Source of the DNA: Warburgia ugandensis
Lineage: Eukaryota > Streptophyta > Magnoliopsida > Canellales > Canellaceae
Length of the DNA stretch: 64,000 nucleotides
Direction of reading: 5' to 3'
NCBI GenBank assembly: GCA_035236585.1
Contig: CP141132.1
Coordinates: forward strand, 39,683,880-39,747,879
The translations under genes and the position numbers were made by a program. The notes below the pieces were generated by a model. The model saw nothing but the letters and a program-made list of their open reading frames with translations. It was not told where the DNA came from and searched no databases. The first letter of the stretch is position 1. Each line of letters opens with the position of its first letter. Below are positions 23,702 through 39,400 of this stretch, in pieces.

Positions 23702-25239
23702 GAAACAGTATAATTAAGCCAAATTAGTCATAATTAAGTGATTTCTAAGACTATAATATTCAAAATATAGGGATATATATGTAGTTTATCTTTTTATATA
23801 CTTGGAATCTAAAATTCCCCTTTCTTATGTAAAATTAGATATTTTGTGCATTGTTGCATTTGTACCTTACACTTTTGAAATAGTATAATTAAGCCAAATT
23901 AGTGTTAATAAAGTGATTTGATGACAAAAATATTAAAAATATAGGGATGTGCATACAATTTATCTTTCAATATAGTGGAATGTGAAATTCATTTTTCTTG
24001 TGTTAAATTATATATTATGTGCACTTTTGCAATGTGCACTACTCTTTCGAAATTGTAGACTTAGGCCAAATTGGCGATAATTGAGTCATTTTTAGCGCTA
24101 AAATATCCAAAATATATGATGTGTATGGAATTTATCTTTTAAGATAGTTTGAATGTGAAATTGCTCTATCTTGTATAAAATTAGATATTTTGTGCTTTTT
24201 CGCCCAGACTATTGAAACAGTACAATTAAGCCAAAGTAGTCGTAATTAAGTGATTTCTAAGACTATTATATTCAAAATATAGGGATATATCTATAGTTTA
24301 TCTTTTAATATAGTTCGAATGTAAAATTGCACTTTCTTGTGCGAAATTTGATATTTTGTGCATCGTTGCATTTGTACCCTAGACTTTTGATATAGTAGAA
24401 TTAAGCGAAATTAGTGCTAATAAAGTGATTTTAAGACTAAAATATTAAAAATAAAGGGATGTGCATACAATTTATCTTTCAATATAGATGGAATGTGAAA
24501 TTTATTTTTTTTGTGTTAAATTATATATTATGTGCATTTTTGCAATGTGCACTACACTTTCGAAATTGTAGACTTCAGCCAAATTGGTGATGATTGAGTC
24601 ATTTTTAGGACTAAAATATTCAAAATATATGATGTGTATGGAATTTACCTTTTAAGATAGTTTGAATGTGAATTTGCTCTATCTTGTATAAAATTAGATA
24701 TTTTGTGCTTTTTCCCCTAGACTATTGGAACAGTATAATTAAGCCAAATTAGTCGTAATTAAGTTATTTCTAAGACTATAATATTCAAAATATAGGGATA
24801 TATCTGTAGTTTATCTTCTAATATAGTTCGAATGTAAAATTGCACTTTCTTGTTGGAAATTTGATATTTTGTGCATCGTTGCATTTGTACCCTAGACTTT
24901 TGAAATAGTACAACTAAGGCAAATTAGTGTTAATAAAGTGATTTTAAGACTAAAATATTAAAAATAAAGGGATGTGCATACAATTTATCTTTCAATAGAG
25001 TTGGAATGTGAAATTCATTTTTCTTATGTTAAATTATATGTTATGTGCATTTTTGCAATGGGCACTTCAGTTTCGAAACTGTAGACTTAAGACAAATTGG
25101 TGATAATTGAGCCACTTTTAGGACTAAAATATTCAAAATATCTGATGTGTATGGAATTTATCTTTTAGGATAGTTTGAATGTGAAATTGCTTTCTCTTGA
25201 ATAAAAATAGATATTTTGTTCTTTTTTACCTAGACTATT

Positions 25240-28200
25240 GCAACTGTATAATTAAGCCAAATAAGTCGTAATTATGTGATTTCTAAGACTATCATATTCA
25301 AAGTATAGGGATATATGTATAGTTTATCTTTTAATATAGTTCAAACGTAAAATTGCACTTTCTTATATAAAATTAGATATTTTGTGCATTGTTGCATTTG
25401 TACTGTAGACTTTTGAAATAGTAGAATTAAGGCAAATTAGTAAAAATTAAGTGATTTCCAATACTAAAATATTAAAAAGATAGGGATGCGCATACAATTT
25501 ATCTTTCAATATAGTTGGAATGTGAAATTCATTTTTCTTGTGTTAAATTGTATATTATGTGCATTTTTGCAATGCGCACTACACTTTCAAAATTGTAGAC
25601 TTAAGCCAAATTGGTGATAATTGAGTCATTTTTAGGCTTAAAATATTCAAAATATATGATGTGTATGGGACTTATCTGTTAGGATAGTTTAAACATGAAA
25701 TTGCCCTGTCTTGAATAAAAATAGATATTTTGTTCTATTTTGCCTAGACTATTGAAACAGTATAATTAAGCCAAATTAGTCATAATTAAGTGATTTCTAA
25801 GAGTATAATAATAAAAATATAGGGATATATATGTATTGTATCTTTTTATATAGTTGGAATCTAAAATTACCCTTTCTTATGTAAAATTAGATATTTTGTG
25901 CATTGTTGCATTTGTAGTCTAGACTTTTGAAATAGTAGAATTAAGCGAAATAAGTGATAATTAAGTGCTTTCTAATACTAAAATATTAAAAATATAGGAT
26001 TGTGCATACAATTTATCTTTCAATATAGTTGGAATGTGAAATTCATTTTTCTTGTGTTAAATTGTATATTATGTGCATTTTTGCAATGTGCACTACACTT
26101 TCAAAATTGTAGACTTAAGCCAAATTGGTGATAATTGAGTCATTTTTAGGACTAAAATATTTAAAATATATGATGTGTATGGAATTTATCTTTTAAGGTA
26201 GTTTGAATGTGAAATTGCTCTATCTTGTATAAAATTAGATATTTTGTGCTTTTTCACCCAGACTATTGAAACAGTATAATTAAGCCAAATTAGTCATAAT
26301 TAAGTGATTTCTAAGAATATAATATTCAAAATATAGGGATATATATGGAGGTTAACTTTTACTGCAGCACAAATGTAAAATTGCACTTTCTTGTGTAAAA
26401 TTTGATATTTTGTGCATTGTTGCATTTGTACTTAAGACTTTTCCAATAGTATAATTAAGCCAAATTAGTGTTAATAAAGTGATTTTAAGACTAAAATATT
26501 AAAAATATAGGAATGTGCATACAATTTATCTTTCAATATAGTTGGAATGTGAAATTCATTTTTCTTGCGTTAAATTATATATTATGTGCATTTTGGCAAT
26601 GTGCACTACACTTTCGAAACTGCAGACTTAAGCCAAATTGGTGATAATTGAGTCATTTTTAGGACTAAAATATTGAAATACATGATGAGTATGGAATTTA
26701 TCTTTTTAGATATTTTCAATGTGAAATTGCTCTATCTTTTATAAAATTAGATATTTTGTGCTTTTTCACCTATACTATTGAAACAGTATAATTAAGACAA
26801 ATTAGTCATAATTAAGTGATTTCTAAGAATATAATATTCAAAATAAAGGGATATGTATGTAGGTTAACTTTTACTGTAGTTCAAATGTAAAATTGCACTT
26901 TCTTGTGTAAAATTAGACATTTTGTGCATTGTTGCATTTGTACCCTAGACTTTTGAAATAGTATAATTAAGCCAAATTAGTGTCATTAAAGTGATTTTGA
27001 GACAAAAATATTAAAAATATAGGGATGTGCATAAAATTTATCTTTCAATATAGTTGGAATGTGAAATTCATTTTTCTTGTGTTAAATTATATATTATGTG
27101 CATTTTTGCAATGTGCACTACACTTTCGAAACTGTAGACTTAAGCGAAATTGGTGATAATTGAGGCATTTTTAGGACTAAAATATTCAAAATATATGATG
27201 TTTATGGAATTTGTCTTTGAAGATAGTTTGAATGTGAAATTGCTCTATCTTGTATTAAATTAGATATCTTGTGCTTTTTCGCCCAGACTATTGAAACAGT
27301 ATAATTAAGCCAAATTAGTCGTAATTAAGTGATTTCTAAGACTATCATATTCAAAATATAGGGATATATGTATAGTTTATCAGTTAATATAGTTCAAGCG
27401 TAAAATTGCATTTTCATATGTAACATTAGATATTTTGTGCATTGTTGCATTTGTACTCTAGGCTTTTGAAATAGTAGAATTAAGCAAAATTAGTGAAAAT
27501 TAAGTGATTTCCAATACTAAAATTTTAAATATATAGTGTTGTGCATACAATTTATCTTTCAATATAGTCAGAATGTGAAATTCATTTTTCTTGTGTTAAA
27601 TTAAATATTATGTGCATTTTTGTAATGTGCACTACACTTTCGAAACTGTAGACTTAAGCCAAATTGGTGATAATTGAGTCATTTTTAGGCTTAAAAAATT
27701 CAAAATATATGATGTGTATGGAACCTATCTGTTTGGATAGTTTAAACATGAAATTGCTCTGTCTTGAATAAAAATAGATATTTTGTTCTTTTTTGCCTAG
27801 ACTATTGAAACAGTATAATTAAGCCAAATTAGTCATAATTAAGTGATTTCTAAGAGTATAATATTCAAAATATAGGGATATATATGTAGTTTATCTTTTT
27901 ATATAGTTGGAATCTAAAATTCACCTTTCTTATGTAAAATTAGATATTTTGTGCATTGTTGCATTTGTAGTGTAGACTTTTGAAATAGTAGAATTAAGCG
28001 AAATAAGATAATTAAGTGATTTCTAATACTAAAATATTAAAAATATAGGATTGTGCATAGAATTTACGTTTCAATATAGTTGGAATGTGAAATTCATTTT
28101 TCTTGTGTTAAATTGTATATTATGTGCATTTTTGCAATGTGCACTACACTTTCAAAACTATAGACTTATGCCAAATTGGTGATAATTGAGTCATTTTTAG

Positions 28201-29346
28201 GACTAAAATATTCAAAATATATGATGTTTATGGAATTTATCTTTTAAGATAGTTTGAATGTGAAATTGCTCTATCTTGTATAAAATTAGATATTTTGTGC
28301 TTTTTCGCCCCGACTATTGAAACGGTATAATTAAGCCAAATTAGTCGTAATTAACTGATTTCTAAGACTATCATATTCAAAATATAGGGATATATGTATA
28401 GTTTATGCTTTAATATAGTTCAAACGTAAAATTACATTTTCTTGTGTAAAATTAAATATTTTGTGCATTGTTGCGTTTGTACTCTAGGCTTTTGAAATAG
28501 TAGAATTAAGCAAAATTAGTGAAAATTAAGTGATTTCCAATACTAAAATATTAAAAATATAGTGTTGTGCATAAAATTTATCTTTCAATATAGTCGGAAT
28601 GTGAAATTCATTTTTCTTGTGTTAAATTAAATATTATGTGCATTTTTGTAATGTGCACTACACTTTCGAAACTGTAGACTTAAGCCAAATTGGTGATAAT
28701 TGAGTCATTTTTAGGCTTAAAAAATTCAAAATATATGATGTGTGTGGAACCTATCTGTTTGGATAGTTTAAACATGAAATTGCTCTGTCTTGAATAAAAA
28801 TAGATATTTTGTTCTTTTTTGCCTAGACTATTGAAACAGTATAATTAAGCCAAATTAGTCATAATTAAGTGATTTCTAAGAGTATAATATTCAAAATATA
28901 GGGATATATATGTAGTTTATCTTTTTATATACTTCAAATGTGAAATTGCACCTATCTTATGTAAAATTAGATATTTTGTGCATTGTTACATTTGTAGCCT
29001 AGACTTTTGAAATAGTATAATTAAGCAAAATTAGTGTTAATAAAGTGATTTTAAGACAAAAATATTAAAAATATAGGGATGTGCATACAATTTATCTTTC
29101 AATATAGTTGGAATGTGAAATTCATTTTTCTTATGTTAAATTATATATTATGTGCATTTTTGCAATGTGCACTACACTTACGAAACTGCAGACTTCAGCC
29201 AAATTGGTGGTAATGGAGTCATTTTTAGGACTAAAATATTGAAAATATATGATGTCTATGGAATTTATCTTTTAAGATAGTTTCAATGTTAAATTGCTCT
29301 ATCTTGTATAAAATTAGATATTTTGTGCATTTTTGCCCAGACTATT
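25240..29346 (+). repeat. Second hexameric stretch (about 1,026 bp period)
   Basis: Trimers starting at 25240, 27293 and 28319 share an unusual A (actatcatattcaaa, atatatgtatagtttat) and a B with gtaaaaattaag or gtgaaaattaag and gatttccaatacta. Trimers starting at 25754, 27808 and 28832 share a different A (gatttctaagagtata). The two kinds alternate from 27293 onward with a period of about 1,026 bp. Confidence 0.65.
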
Positions 29347-30429
29347 GAAACAGTGTAATTAAGCCAAATTAGTGATGATGAAGTAATTTCTAAGAATATA
29401 ATATTCAAAATATAGGGATATATGTATAGTTTATGCTTTAATATAGTTCAAATGTAAAATTGCACTTTCTTGTGTAAAATTAGATATTTTGTGCATTGTT
29501 GCATTTGTACTCTAGACTTTTGAAATAGTATAATTAAGCCAAATTAGTGTTAATAAAGTGATTTTAAGACAAAAATATTAAAAATAAAGGGATGTGCATA
29601 CAATTTATCTTTCAATATAGTTGGAATGTGAAATTCATTTTTCTTGTGTTAAATTATGTATTTTGTGCATTTTTGCAATGTGCACTACACTTTCGAAACG
29701 TAGACTTAAGCCAAATTGGTGATAATTGAGTCATTTTTAGCACCAAAGTATTCAAAATATGTGATGTGTATGGAATTTATCTTTTAAGACAGTTTGAATG
29801 TGAAATTTCTTTGTCTTGTGTAAAATTAGATATTTTGTTCTTTTTCGCCTACACTATTGAAACAGTATAATTAAGGGAAATTAGTCATAATTAATTGATT
29901 TCTAAGACTAATATTCAAACTAAAGTGATATATATGTAGTTTATCATTAAATATAGTTGGAATGTAAAATACACCTTCTTATGTAAAATTAGATATTTTG
30001 TGCATTGTTGCATTTGTACCTTAGACTTTTGAAATAGTATAATTAAGCCAAATTAGTGTCATTAAAGTGATTTTAAGACAAAAATATTAAAAATATAGGG
30101 ATGTTCATACAATTTATCTTTCAATATAGTTGGAATGTGAAAGTCATTTTTCTTGTGTTAAATTATATATTATGTGCATTTTTGCAATGTGCACTACACT
30201 TTCAAAACTGTAGACTTAAGCCAAATTGGTGATAATTGAGTCATTTTTAGGACTAAAATATTCAAAATATATGATGTTTATGGAATTTATCTTTTAAGAT
30301 AGTTTGAATGTGAAATTGCTCTATCTTGTATAAAATTAGATATTTTGTGCTTTTTCGCCCAGACTATTGAAACAGTATAATTAAGCCAAATTAGTCGTAA
30401 TTAAGTCATTTCTAAGAATATAATATTCA

Positions 30430-32755
30430 AAATATAGGGATATATATATGTAGTTTATCTTTTTATATACTTCAAATGTAAAATTCCCCTTTCTTATGTA
30501 AAATTAGATATTTTGTGCATTGTTGCATTTGTACTCTAGGCTTTTGAAAGAGTAGAATTAAGCAAAATTAGTGTTAATAAAGTGATTTTAAGACAAAAAT
30601 ATTAAAAATATAGGGATGTGCATACAATTTATCTTTCAATATAGTTGGAATGTGAAATTCATTTTTCTTGTCTTAAATTATATATTATGTGCATTTTGGC
30701 AATGTGCACTACACTTTCAAAACTGTAGACTTAAGCCAAATTGGTGATAATTGAGTCATTTTTGGGACTAAAATATTGAAAATATATGATGTCTATGGAA
30801 TTTATCTTTTAAGATAGTTTCAATGTTAAATTGCTCTATCTTGTATAAAATTAGATATTTTGTGCATTTTTGCCCAGACTATTGAAACAGTGTAATTAAG
30901 AGAAAGTAGTCATAATTAAGTGATTTCTGAGAATATAATATTCAAAATATAGGGACATATATGTAGGTTAACTTTTACTGTAGTTCGAATGTAAAATTGC
31001 ACTTTCTTGTGTAAAATTAGATATTTTGTGCATTGTTGCATTTGTACCCTAGACTTTTGAAATAGTATAATTAAGCCAAATTAGTGTTAATCAAATGATT
31101 TCTAAGACTAAAATATTAAAAATATAGGGATGTGCATACAATTTATCTTTCAATATAGTTGGAATGTGAAATTCATTTTTCTTTTGTTAAATTATATATT
31201 CTGTCCATTATTGCAATGTGCACTACACTTTCGAAACTGTAGACTTAAGCCAAATTGGTGATAATTGAGTCATTTTTAGCACCAAAGTATTCAAAATATG
31301 TGATGTGTATGGAATTTATCTTTTAAGACAGTTTGAATGTGAAATTTCTTTGTCTTGTATAAAATTAGATATTTTGTACTGTTTCGCCTACACTATTGAA
31401 ACAGTATAATTAAGGGAAATTAGTCATCATTAAGTGATTTCTAAGACTAATATTCAATATATAGGGACATACACATGTAGTTTATCATTAAATATAGTTG
31501 CAATGTAAAATTGCTCTTCCTGTGTAAAAATAGATATTTTGTGCATTGTTGCATTTGTACCTTAGACTTTTGAAATAGTATAATTAAGCCAAATTAGTGT
31601 CATTAAAGTGATTTTAAGACAAAAATATTAAAAATATAGGGATGTGCATAAAATTTATCTTTCAATATAGTTGGAATGTGAAAGTCATTTTTCTTGTGTT
31701 AAATTATATATTATGTGCATTTTTGCAATGTGCACTACACTTTCAAAACTGTAGACTTAAGCCAAATTGGTGATAATTGAGTCATTTTTAGGACTAAAAT
31801 ATTCAAAATATATGATGTTTATGGAATTTATCTTTTAAGATAGTTTGAATGTGAAATTGCTCTATCTTGTATAAAATTAGATATTTTGTGCTTTTTCGCC
31901 CAGACTATTGAAACAGTATAATTAAGCCAAATTAGTCGTAATTAAGTCATTTCTAAGAATATAATATTCAAAATATAGGGATATATATGTAGGTTAACTT
32001 TTACTGTAGTTCAAATGTAAAATTGCACTTTCTTGTGTAAAATTAGATATTTTGTGCATTGTTGCACTTGTACCCTAGGCTTTTGAAATAGTATAATTAA
32101 GCCAAATTAGTGTTAATAAAGTGATTTTAAGACAAAAATATTAAAAATATAGGGATGTGCATACAATTTATCTTTCAATATAGTTGGAATGTGAAATTCA
32201 TTTTTCTTGTCTTAAATTATATATTATGTGCATTTTGGCAATGTGCACTATACTTAGAAACTATAGACTTAAGCCAAATTGGTGGTAATGGAGTCATTTT
32301 TAGGACTAAAATATTGAAAATATATGATGTGTATGGAATTTATCTTTTTGGATAATTTGAATGTGAAATTGCTCTATCTTGTATAAAATTAGATATTTTG
32401 TGCTGTTTCGCCTACACTATTGAAACAGTATAATTAAGCCAAATTTGTCATAATTAAGTGATTTCTAAGACTATAATATTCAAAATATAGGGATATATAT
32501 GTAGTTGATCTTTTAATATAGTTCAAATGTAAAATTGCACTTTCTTGTGTAAAATTAGATATTTTGTGCTATGTTGCATTTGTACCCTAGACTTTTGAAA
32601 TAATATAATTAAGCAAAATTAGTGTTAATCAAATGATTTCTAAGACTAAAATATTAAAAATATAGGGAAGTGCATACAATTTATCTGTCAATATAGTTGG
32701 AATGTGAAATTCATTTTTCTTGTGTTAAATTATATATTATATGCATTTTTGCAAT
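30430..32755 (+). repeat. Segmental duplication copy 1 (pairs with 43535-45855)
   Basis: About 2.3 kb, four to five HOR units, matches 43535-45855 closely in rare variants. Examples are gaaacagtgtaattaagaga (30883 / 43988), aagggaaattagtcatcatt (about 31412 / 44515), agcaccaaagtattcaaaat (about 31279 / 44382) and gccaaatttgtcataattaa (about 32438 / 45539). The offset is 13,101-13,105 bp. Outside these limits the variants differ. Confidence 0.75.
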
Positions 32756-35700
32756 GTGCACTACCCTTTCGAAACTGTAGACTTAAGCCAAATTGGTGAT
32801 AATTCAGTCATTTTTAGCACCAAAGTATTCAAAATATGTGATGTGTATGGAATTTATCTTTTAAGACAGTTTGAATGTGAAATTTCTTTGTCTTGTATAA
32901 AATTAGATATTTTGTACTGTTTCGCCTACACTATTGAAACAGTATAATTAAGGGAAATTAGTCATCATTAAGTGATTTCTAAGACTAATATTCAATATAT
33001 AGGGATATACATATGTAGTTTATCATTAAATATAGTTGCAATGTAAAATTGCTCTTCCTATGTAAAAATAGATATTTTGTGCATTGTTGCATTTGCACTC
33101 TAGACTTTTCAAATAGTAGAATTAAGCCAAATTAGTGATAATTAAGTGATTTCTAAGACTAAAATATTAAAAATATAGGGATGTGCATACAATTTATCTT
33201 TCAATATAGTTGGAATGTGAAATTCATTTTTCTTTTGTTAAATTATATATTCTGTCCATTGTTGCAATGTGCACTACACTTTCGAAACTATAGACCTAAG
33301 CCAAATTGGCGATAATTGAGTCAATTTTAAGACTAAAATATTCAAAATATATGATGTGTGTGGAACTTATCTTTTAGGATAGTTTGAATGTGAAATTGCT
33401 CTGTCTTGTATAAAATTAGATATTTTGTTCTTTTTCACCCAGACTATTGAAATAGTATAATTAAGCCAAATTAGTCATAATTAAGTGATTTCTAAGACTA
33501 TAATATTCAACATATAGGGATATATATGTAGTTGATCTTTTAATATAGTTCAAATGTAAAATTGCTCTTCTTGTGTAGAAATAGATATTTTGTGCATTGT
33601 TGCATTTGTACTCTGGACGTTTGAAATTGTAGAATTAAGTGAAATTAGTGTTAATAAAGTAATTTGTGAGACTAAAATATTAAAAATATAAGGATGTGCA
33701 TACAATTTATCTTTCAATATAGTTGGAATGTGAAATTCATTTTTCTTGTGTTAAATTACATATTTTGGGCATGTTTGCAATGTGCACTACGCTTTCGCAA
33801 CTGTAGACATTAGCCAAATTGGTGATAATTGAGTCATTTTTAGGACTAAAGTATTCAAAATATATGATGTGTTTGGAATTTATCTTTTCGAATAGTATGA
33901 ATGTGAAATTGCTCTATCTTGTATAAAATTAGATATTTTGTGCTTTTTCGCCTAGACTATTGAAACAGTATAATTAAGCCAAATTAGTCATAATTAATTG
34001 ATTTCTAAGACTAATATTCAAAATAAAGGGATATATATGTAGTTTATCTTTTAATATAGTTCCAATGTAAAATTGCTCTTCTTGTGTAAAAAAAGGTATT
34101 TTGTGCATTGTTGAATTTGTACTCTAGACTTTTGAAATAGTAGAATTAAGCCAACTTGGTGATAATTAAGTGATTTGTAAGACTTAAATATTAAAAATAT
34201 AGGGATGTTCATACAATTTATCTTTCAATATAGTTGGAATGTGAAATTCATTTTTCTTCTGTTAAATTACATATTATGTGCATTTTTGCAATGAGAACTA
34301 CACTTTCGAAACTGTAGACTTAAGCCAAATTGGTGACAATTGAGTCATTTTTAGGACTAAAATATTAAAAATATATGATGTGTATGGAATTTATCTTTTA
34401 GGATGGTTTGAATGTGAAATTGATCTTTCTTGTATAAAATTAGATATTTTGTGCTTTTTTGCCTAGACTATTGAAACAGTATAATTAAGCCAAATTACTC
34501 ATAATTAATTAATTTCCAAGACTATAATATTCAAAATATGGGGATATATATGTAGCCAATCTTTTAATATGGTTTGAATGTAAAATTGTTCTTCTTGTGT
34601 AAAAATAGATATTTTGTGCATTGTTGCATTTGTACCCTAGACTTTTGAAATAGTAGAATTAAGCCAAATTGGTGATAATTAAGTGATTTGTAAGACTTAA
34701 ATATTAAAAATATAGGGATGTTCATACAATTTATCTTTCAATATAGTTGGAATGTGAAATTCATTTTTCTTCTGTTAAATTACATATTATGTGCATTTTT
34801 GCAATGAGAACTACACTTTCGAAACTGTAGACTGAAGCCAAATTGGTGATAATTGAGTCATTTTTAGGACTAAAGTATTCAAAATATATGATGTGTATGG
34901 AATTTATCTTTTTGGATAATTTGAATGTGAAATTGCTCTATCTTGTATAAAATTAGATATTTTGTGTTGTTTCGCCTACACTATTGAAACAGTATAATTA
35001 AGCCAAATTTGTCATAATTAAGTGATTTCTAAGACTATAATATTCAAAATATAGGGATATATATATGTAGTTTATCTTTTAATATAGTTCCAATGTAAAA
35101 TTGCTTTTCTTGTGTAAAAATAGACATTTTGTGCATTGTTGCATTTGTACTCTAGACTTTTGAAATAGTAGAATTAAGTGAAATTAGTTTTAATAAAGTT
35201 ATTTCCAAGACTAAAATATTAAAATATAGGGATATGCATACAATTTATCCTACAATACAATTGGAATGTGAAATTCGTTTTTCTTGTGTTAAATTACATA
35301 TTATGTGCATTTTTGCAATGTGCACTACGCTTTCGAAACTATAGACATTAGCCAAATTGGTGATAATTGAGTCATTTTTAGGACTAAAGTATTCAAAATA
35401 TATGATGTGTATGGAATTTATCTTATTGGATAGTTTGAATGGAAATTGCTCTATCTTGTATAAAATTAGATATTTTGTGTTTTTGGCCCAGACTATTGAA
35501 ATAGTATAATTAAGCCAAATTAATCATAATTAAGTGATTTCTAAGACAATAATATTCAAAATATAGGGATATATATGTAGTCTATCTTTTAATATAGTTC
35601 GAATGTAAAAGTGCACTTTCTTGTGTAAAATTAGATATTTTGTGTAATGTTGCATTTGTACCCTAGACTTTTGAAATGGTATAATTAAGGGAAATTAGTG

Positions 35701-36010
35701 TTAATCAAGTGATTTCGAAGATAAAATATTAAAAATATAGGCATGTGCATACAATTTATCTTTCAATATAGTTGGAATGTGAAATTCATTTTTCTTGTGT
35801 TAAATTATATATTATGTGCTTTTTTGCAATGTGCACCACACTTTCAAAACTGTAGACTTAAGCCAAATTGGTGATAATTGAGTCATTTTTAGGACTAAAA
35901 TATTCAAAATATATGATGTGTATGGAATTTGTCTGTTAAGACAGTTTGAATGTGAAATTTCTTTGTCTTGTATAAAATTAGATATTTTATGCATTTTCGC
36001 CTAGACTATT

Positions 36011-36488
36011 GAAACAGTATAATTAAGCCAAATTAGTCATAATTAAGTGATTTCTAAGACAATAATATTCTAAATATAGGGATATATATGTAGTCTATGT
36101 TTAAATATAGTTAGAATGTAAAATTGCACTTTCTTGTATAAAATTAGATATTTTGTGCAATGTTGCATTTGTACCCTCTACTATTCAAATAGTAGACTCA
36201 AGCCAAATTAGTGTTAATCAAGTGATTTCTAAGACTAAAATATTAAAAATATGAATGTGAAATTCATTTTCCTTGTATTAATTTATATATTATGTGCATT
36301 TTTGCAATGTTCACTACACTTTCGAAACTGTAGACTCAATCCAAATTGGTGATAATTGAGTCATTTTTAGGATTAAAATATTCATAATTTGTGATGTGTA
36401 TGGAATTTATCTTTTATGACAGTTTGAATGTGAAATTTCTTTGTCTTGTATAAAATTAGTTATTTTATGCATTTTCGCCTAGACTATT
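36011..36488 (+). repeat. HOR unit with 36-bp internal deletion (478 bp)
   Basis: The B monomer of this unit reads aaaaatatgaatgtgaaatt at about 36245-36264. The usual 36 bp between aaaaatat and gaatgtg, which contain gatgtgcatac and tatctttcaatatag, are absent. A and C are normal. Confidence 0.85.
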
Positions 36489-39400
36489 GAACAGTATAAT
36501 TAAGCCAAATTAGTCATAATTAAGTGATTTCTAAGACTATAATATTCAAAATATAGGGATATATATATGTAGTTTAGCTTTTAATATAGTTCAAATGTAA
36601 AATTGCTCTTCTTGTGTAAAAATAGTTATTTTGTGCATTGTTGCATTTGTACTCTAGACTTTTGAAATAGTAGAATTAAGTGAAATTAGTGTTAATAAAG
36701 TGATTTCTAAGACTAAAATATTAAAAATATAGGGATGTGCATACAATTTATCTTTCAATATAGTTGGAATGTGAAATTCATCTTTCTTGTGTTAAATTAC
36801 ATATTATGTGCATTTTTGCAATGTGCACTACGCTTTCGAAACTATAGACATTAGCCAAATTGGTGATAATTGAGTCATTTTTTGGACTAAAGTATTCAAA
36901 ATATATGATGTGTATGGAATTTATCTTTTTGGATAGTTTGAATGTGAAATTGCTCTATCTTGTATAAAATTAGATATTTTGTGCTTTTTGGCCTAGACTA
37001 TTGAAACAGTATAATTAAGCCAAATTAGTCATAATTAAGTGATTTCTAAGACTTATATTCAAAATATAGGGATATATATATGTAGTTTATCTTTTAATAT
37101 AGTTCCAATGAAAAATTGCTCTTCTTGTGTAAAAATAGATATTTTGTGCATTGTTGCATGTGTACGCTAGACTTTTGAAATAGTAGAATTAAGCAAAAAT
37201 AGTGTTAATGAAGTGATTTCTAAGACTAAAATATTAAAAATATAGGGATATGCATACAATTTCGCTTTCAATATAGTTGTAAAGTGAAATTCATTTTTCT
37301 TGTGTTAAATTATATATTATGTGCATCTTTGCAATGTGCACTACGCTTTAGAAACTGTAAACTCAAGCCAAATTGGTGACAATTGAGTCATTTTTAGGAC
37401 TAAAATATTCATAATATGTGATGTGTATGGAATTTATCTTTTAAGACAATTTGAATGTGAAATTTCTTTGTCTTGCATAAAATTAGATATTTTATGCATT
37501 TTCGCCTAGACTATTGAAACAGTATAATTAAGCCAAATTAGTCATAATTAAGTGATTTCTGAGACTAATATTCAAAATATGGGGATATATATGTAGCCAA
37601 TCTTTTAATATGGTTCGAATGTAAAATTGTTCTTCTTGTGTAAAAATAGATATTTTGTGCATTGTTACATTTGTACCCTAGACTTTTGAAATAGTATAAT
37701 TAAGCGAAATTACTGTTAATCAAGTGACTTCTAAGACTAAAATATTAAAAATATAGGGATGTGCATACAATTTATCTCTCAATATAGTTGGAATGTGAAA
37801 TTCATTTTTCTTGTGTTAAATTATATATTATGTGCATTTTTACAATGTGCACTACACTTTTGAAACCGTAGACTCAAGCCAAATTGGTGATAATTGAGTC
37901 ATTTTTAGGACTAAAGTATTCAAAATATATGATGTGCATGGAATTTATATTTTTGGATAGTTTGAATGTGAAATTGCTCTATCTTGTATAAAATTAGATA
38001 TTTTGTGCTTTTTGGCCTAGACTATTGAAACAGTATAATTAAGCCAAATTAGTCATAATTAAGTGATTTCTAAGACTTATATTCAAAATATAGGGATATA
38101 TATATGTAGTTTATCTTTTAATATAGTTCCAATGTAAAATTGCTCTTCTTGTGTAAAAATAGTTATTTTGTGCATTGTTGCATTTGTACTCTAGACTTTT
38201 GAAATAGTATAATTAAGCGAAATTACTGTTAATCAAGTGACTTCTAAGACTAAAATATTAAAAATATAGGGATGTGCATACAATTTATCTCTCAATATAG
38301 TTGGAATGTGAAATTCATTTTTCTTGTGTTAAATTATATATTATGTGCATTTTTTACAATGTGCACTACACTTTTGAAACCGTAGACTCAAGCCAAATTG
38401 GTGATAATTGAGTCATTTTTAGGACTAAAGTATTCAAAATATATGATGTGCATGGAATTTATATTTTTGGATAGTTTGAATGTGAATTTGCTCTATCTTG
38501 TATAAAATTAGATATTTTGTGCTTTTTCGCCTAGACTATCGAAACAGTATAGTTAAGCCAAATTAGTCATAAATAAGTGATTTCTAAGACTAATATTCAA
38601 AATATAGGGATATATATGTAGTTTATCTTTTAATATGGTTCGAATGTAAAATTGCACTTTCTTGTATAAAATTATATATCTTGTGCCATGTTGAATTTGT
38701 ACCCTAGACTTTTGTAATAGTATAATTAAGCGAAATTAGTGTTAATCAAGTGATTTCAAAGACTAAAATATTAAAAATATAGGGATGTGCATACAATTTA
38801 TCTTTCAATATGGTTGGAATGTGAAATTCATTTTTCTTGAGTTAAATTATATATTAAGTGCATTTTTGCAATGTGCACTACACTTTCGAAACTGTAGACT
38901 TAAGCCAAATTGGTGATAATTGCGTCATTTTTAGGACTAAAGTATTCAAAATATATGATGTGCATGGAATTTATCTTTTTGGATAGTTTGAATGTGAAAT
39001 TGCAGTATCTTGTATAAAATTAGATATTTTGTTCTCTTTTGCCTACACTATTGAAACAGTATAATTAAGCCAAATTACTCATATTTAGGGGATTTCTAAG
39101 ACTATGATATTCAAAATATCGTGATATATATGTAGCCTATCTTTTAATATAGTTTGAATGTAAAATTGCACTTTCTTGTGTAAAATTAGATATTTTGTGC
39201 AATGTTGCATTTGTACCCTAGACTTTTGAAATAGTAGAATTATGCGAAATTAGTGATAATCAAGTGATTTCTAAGACTAAAATATTAAAAATATAGGGAT
39301 GTTCATACAATTTATCTTTCAATATAGTTGTAATGTGAAATTCATTTTTCTTGTGTTAAATTATATATTATGTGCATTTTTGCAATGTGCACTACACTTT

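Noticed and set aside
32155..32355. Recurring 60-68 codon frames in the satellite, for example 32155-32355, 43721-43921, 45258-45461, 47312-47512 (plus) and 35812-35994, 42248-42430, 42762-42944, 52011-52193 (minus)
   Set aside because: Near-identical because the underlying monomers are repeats. Frames cross B and C monomers, occur on both strands and are broken in most units; no start context or domain. They are an array by-product, not a gene family.
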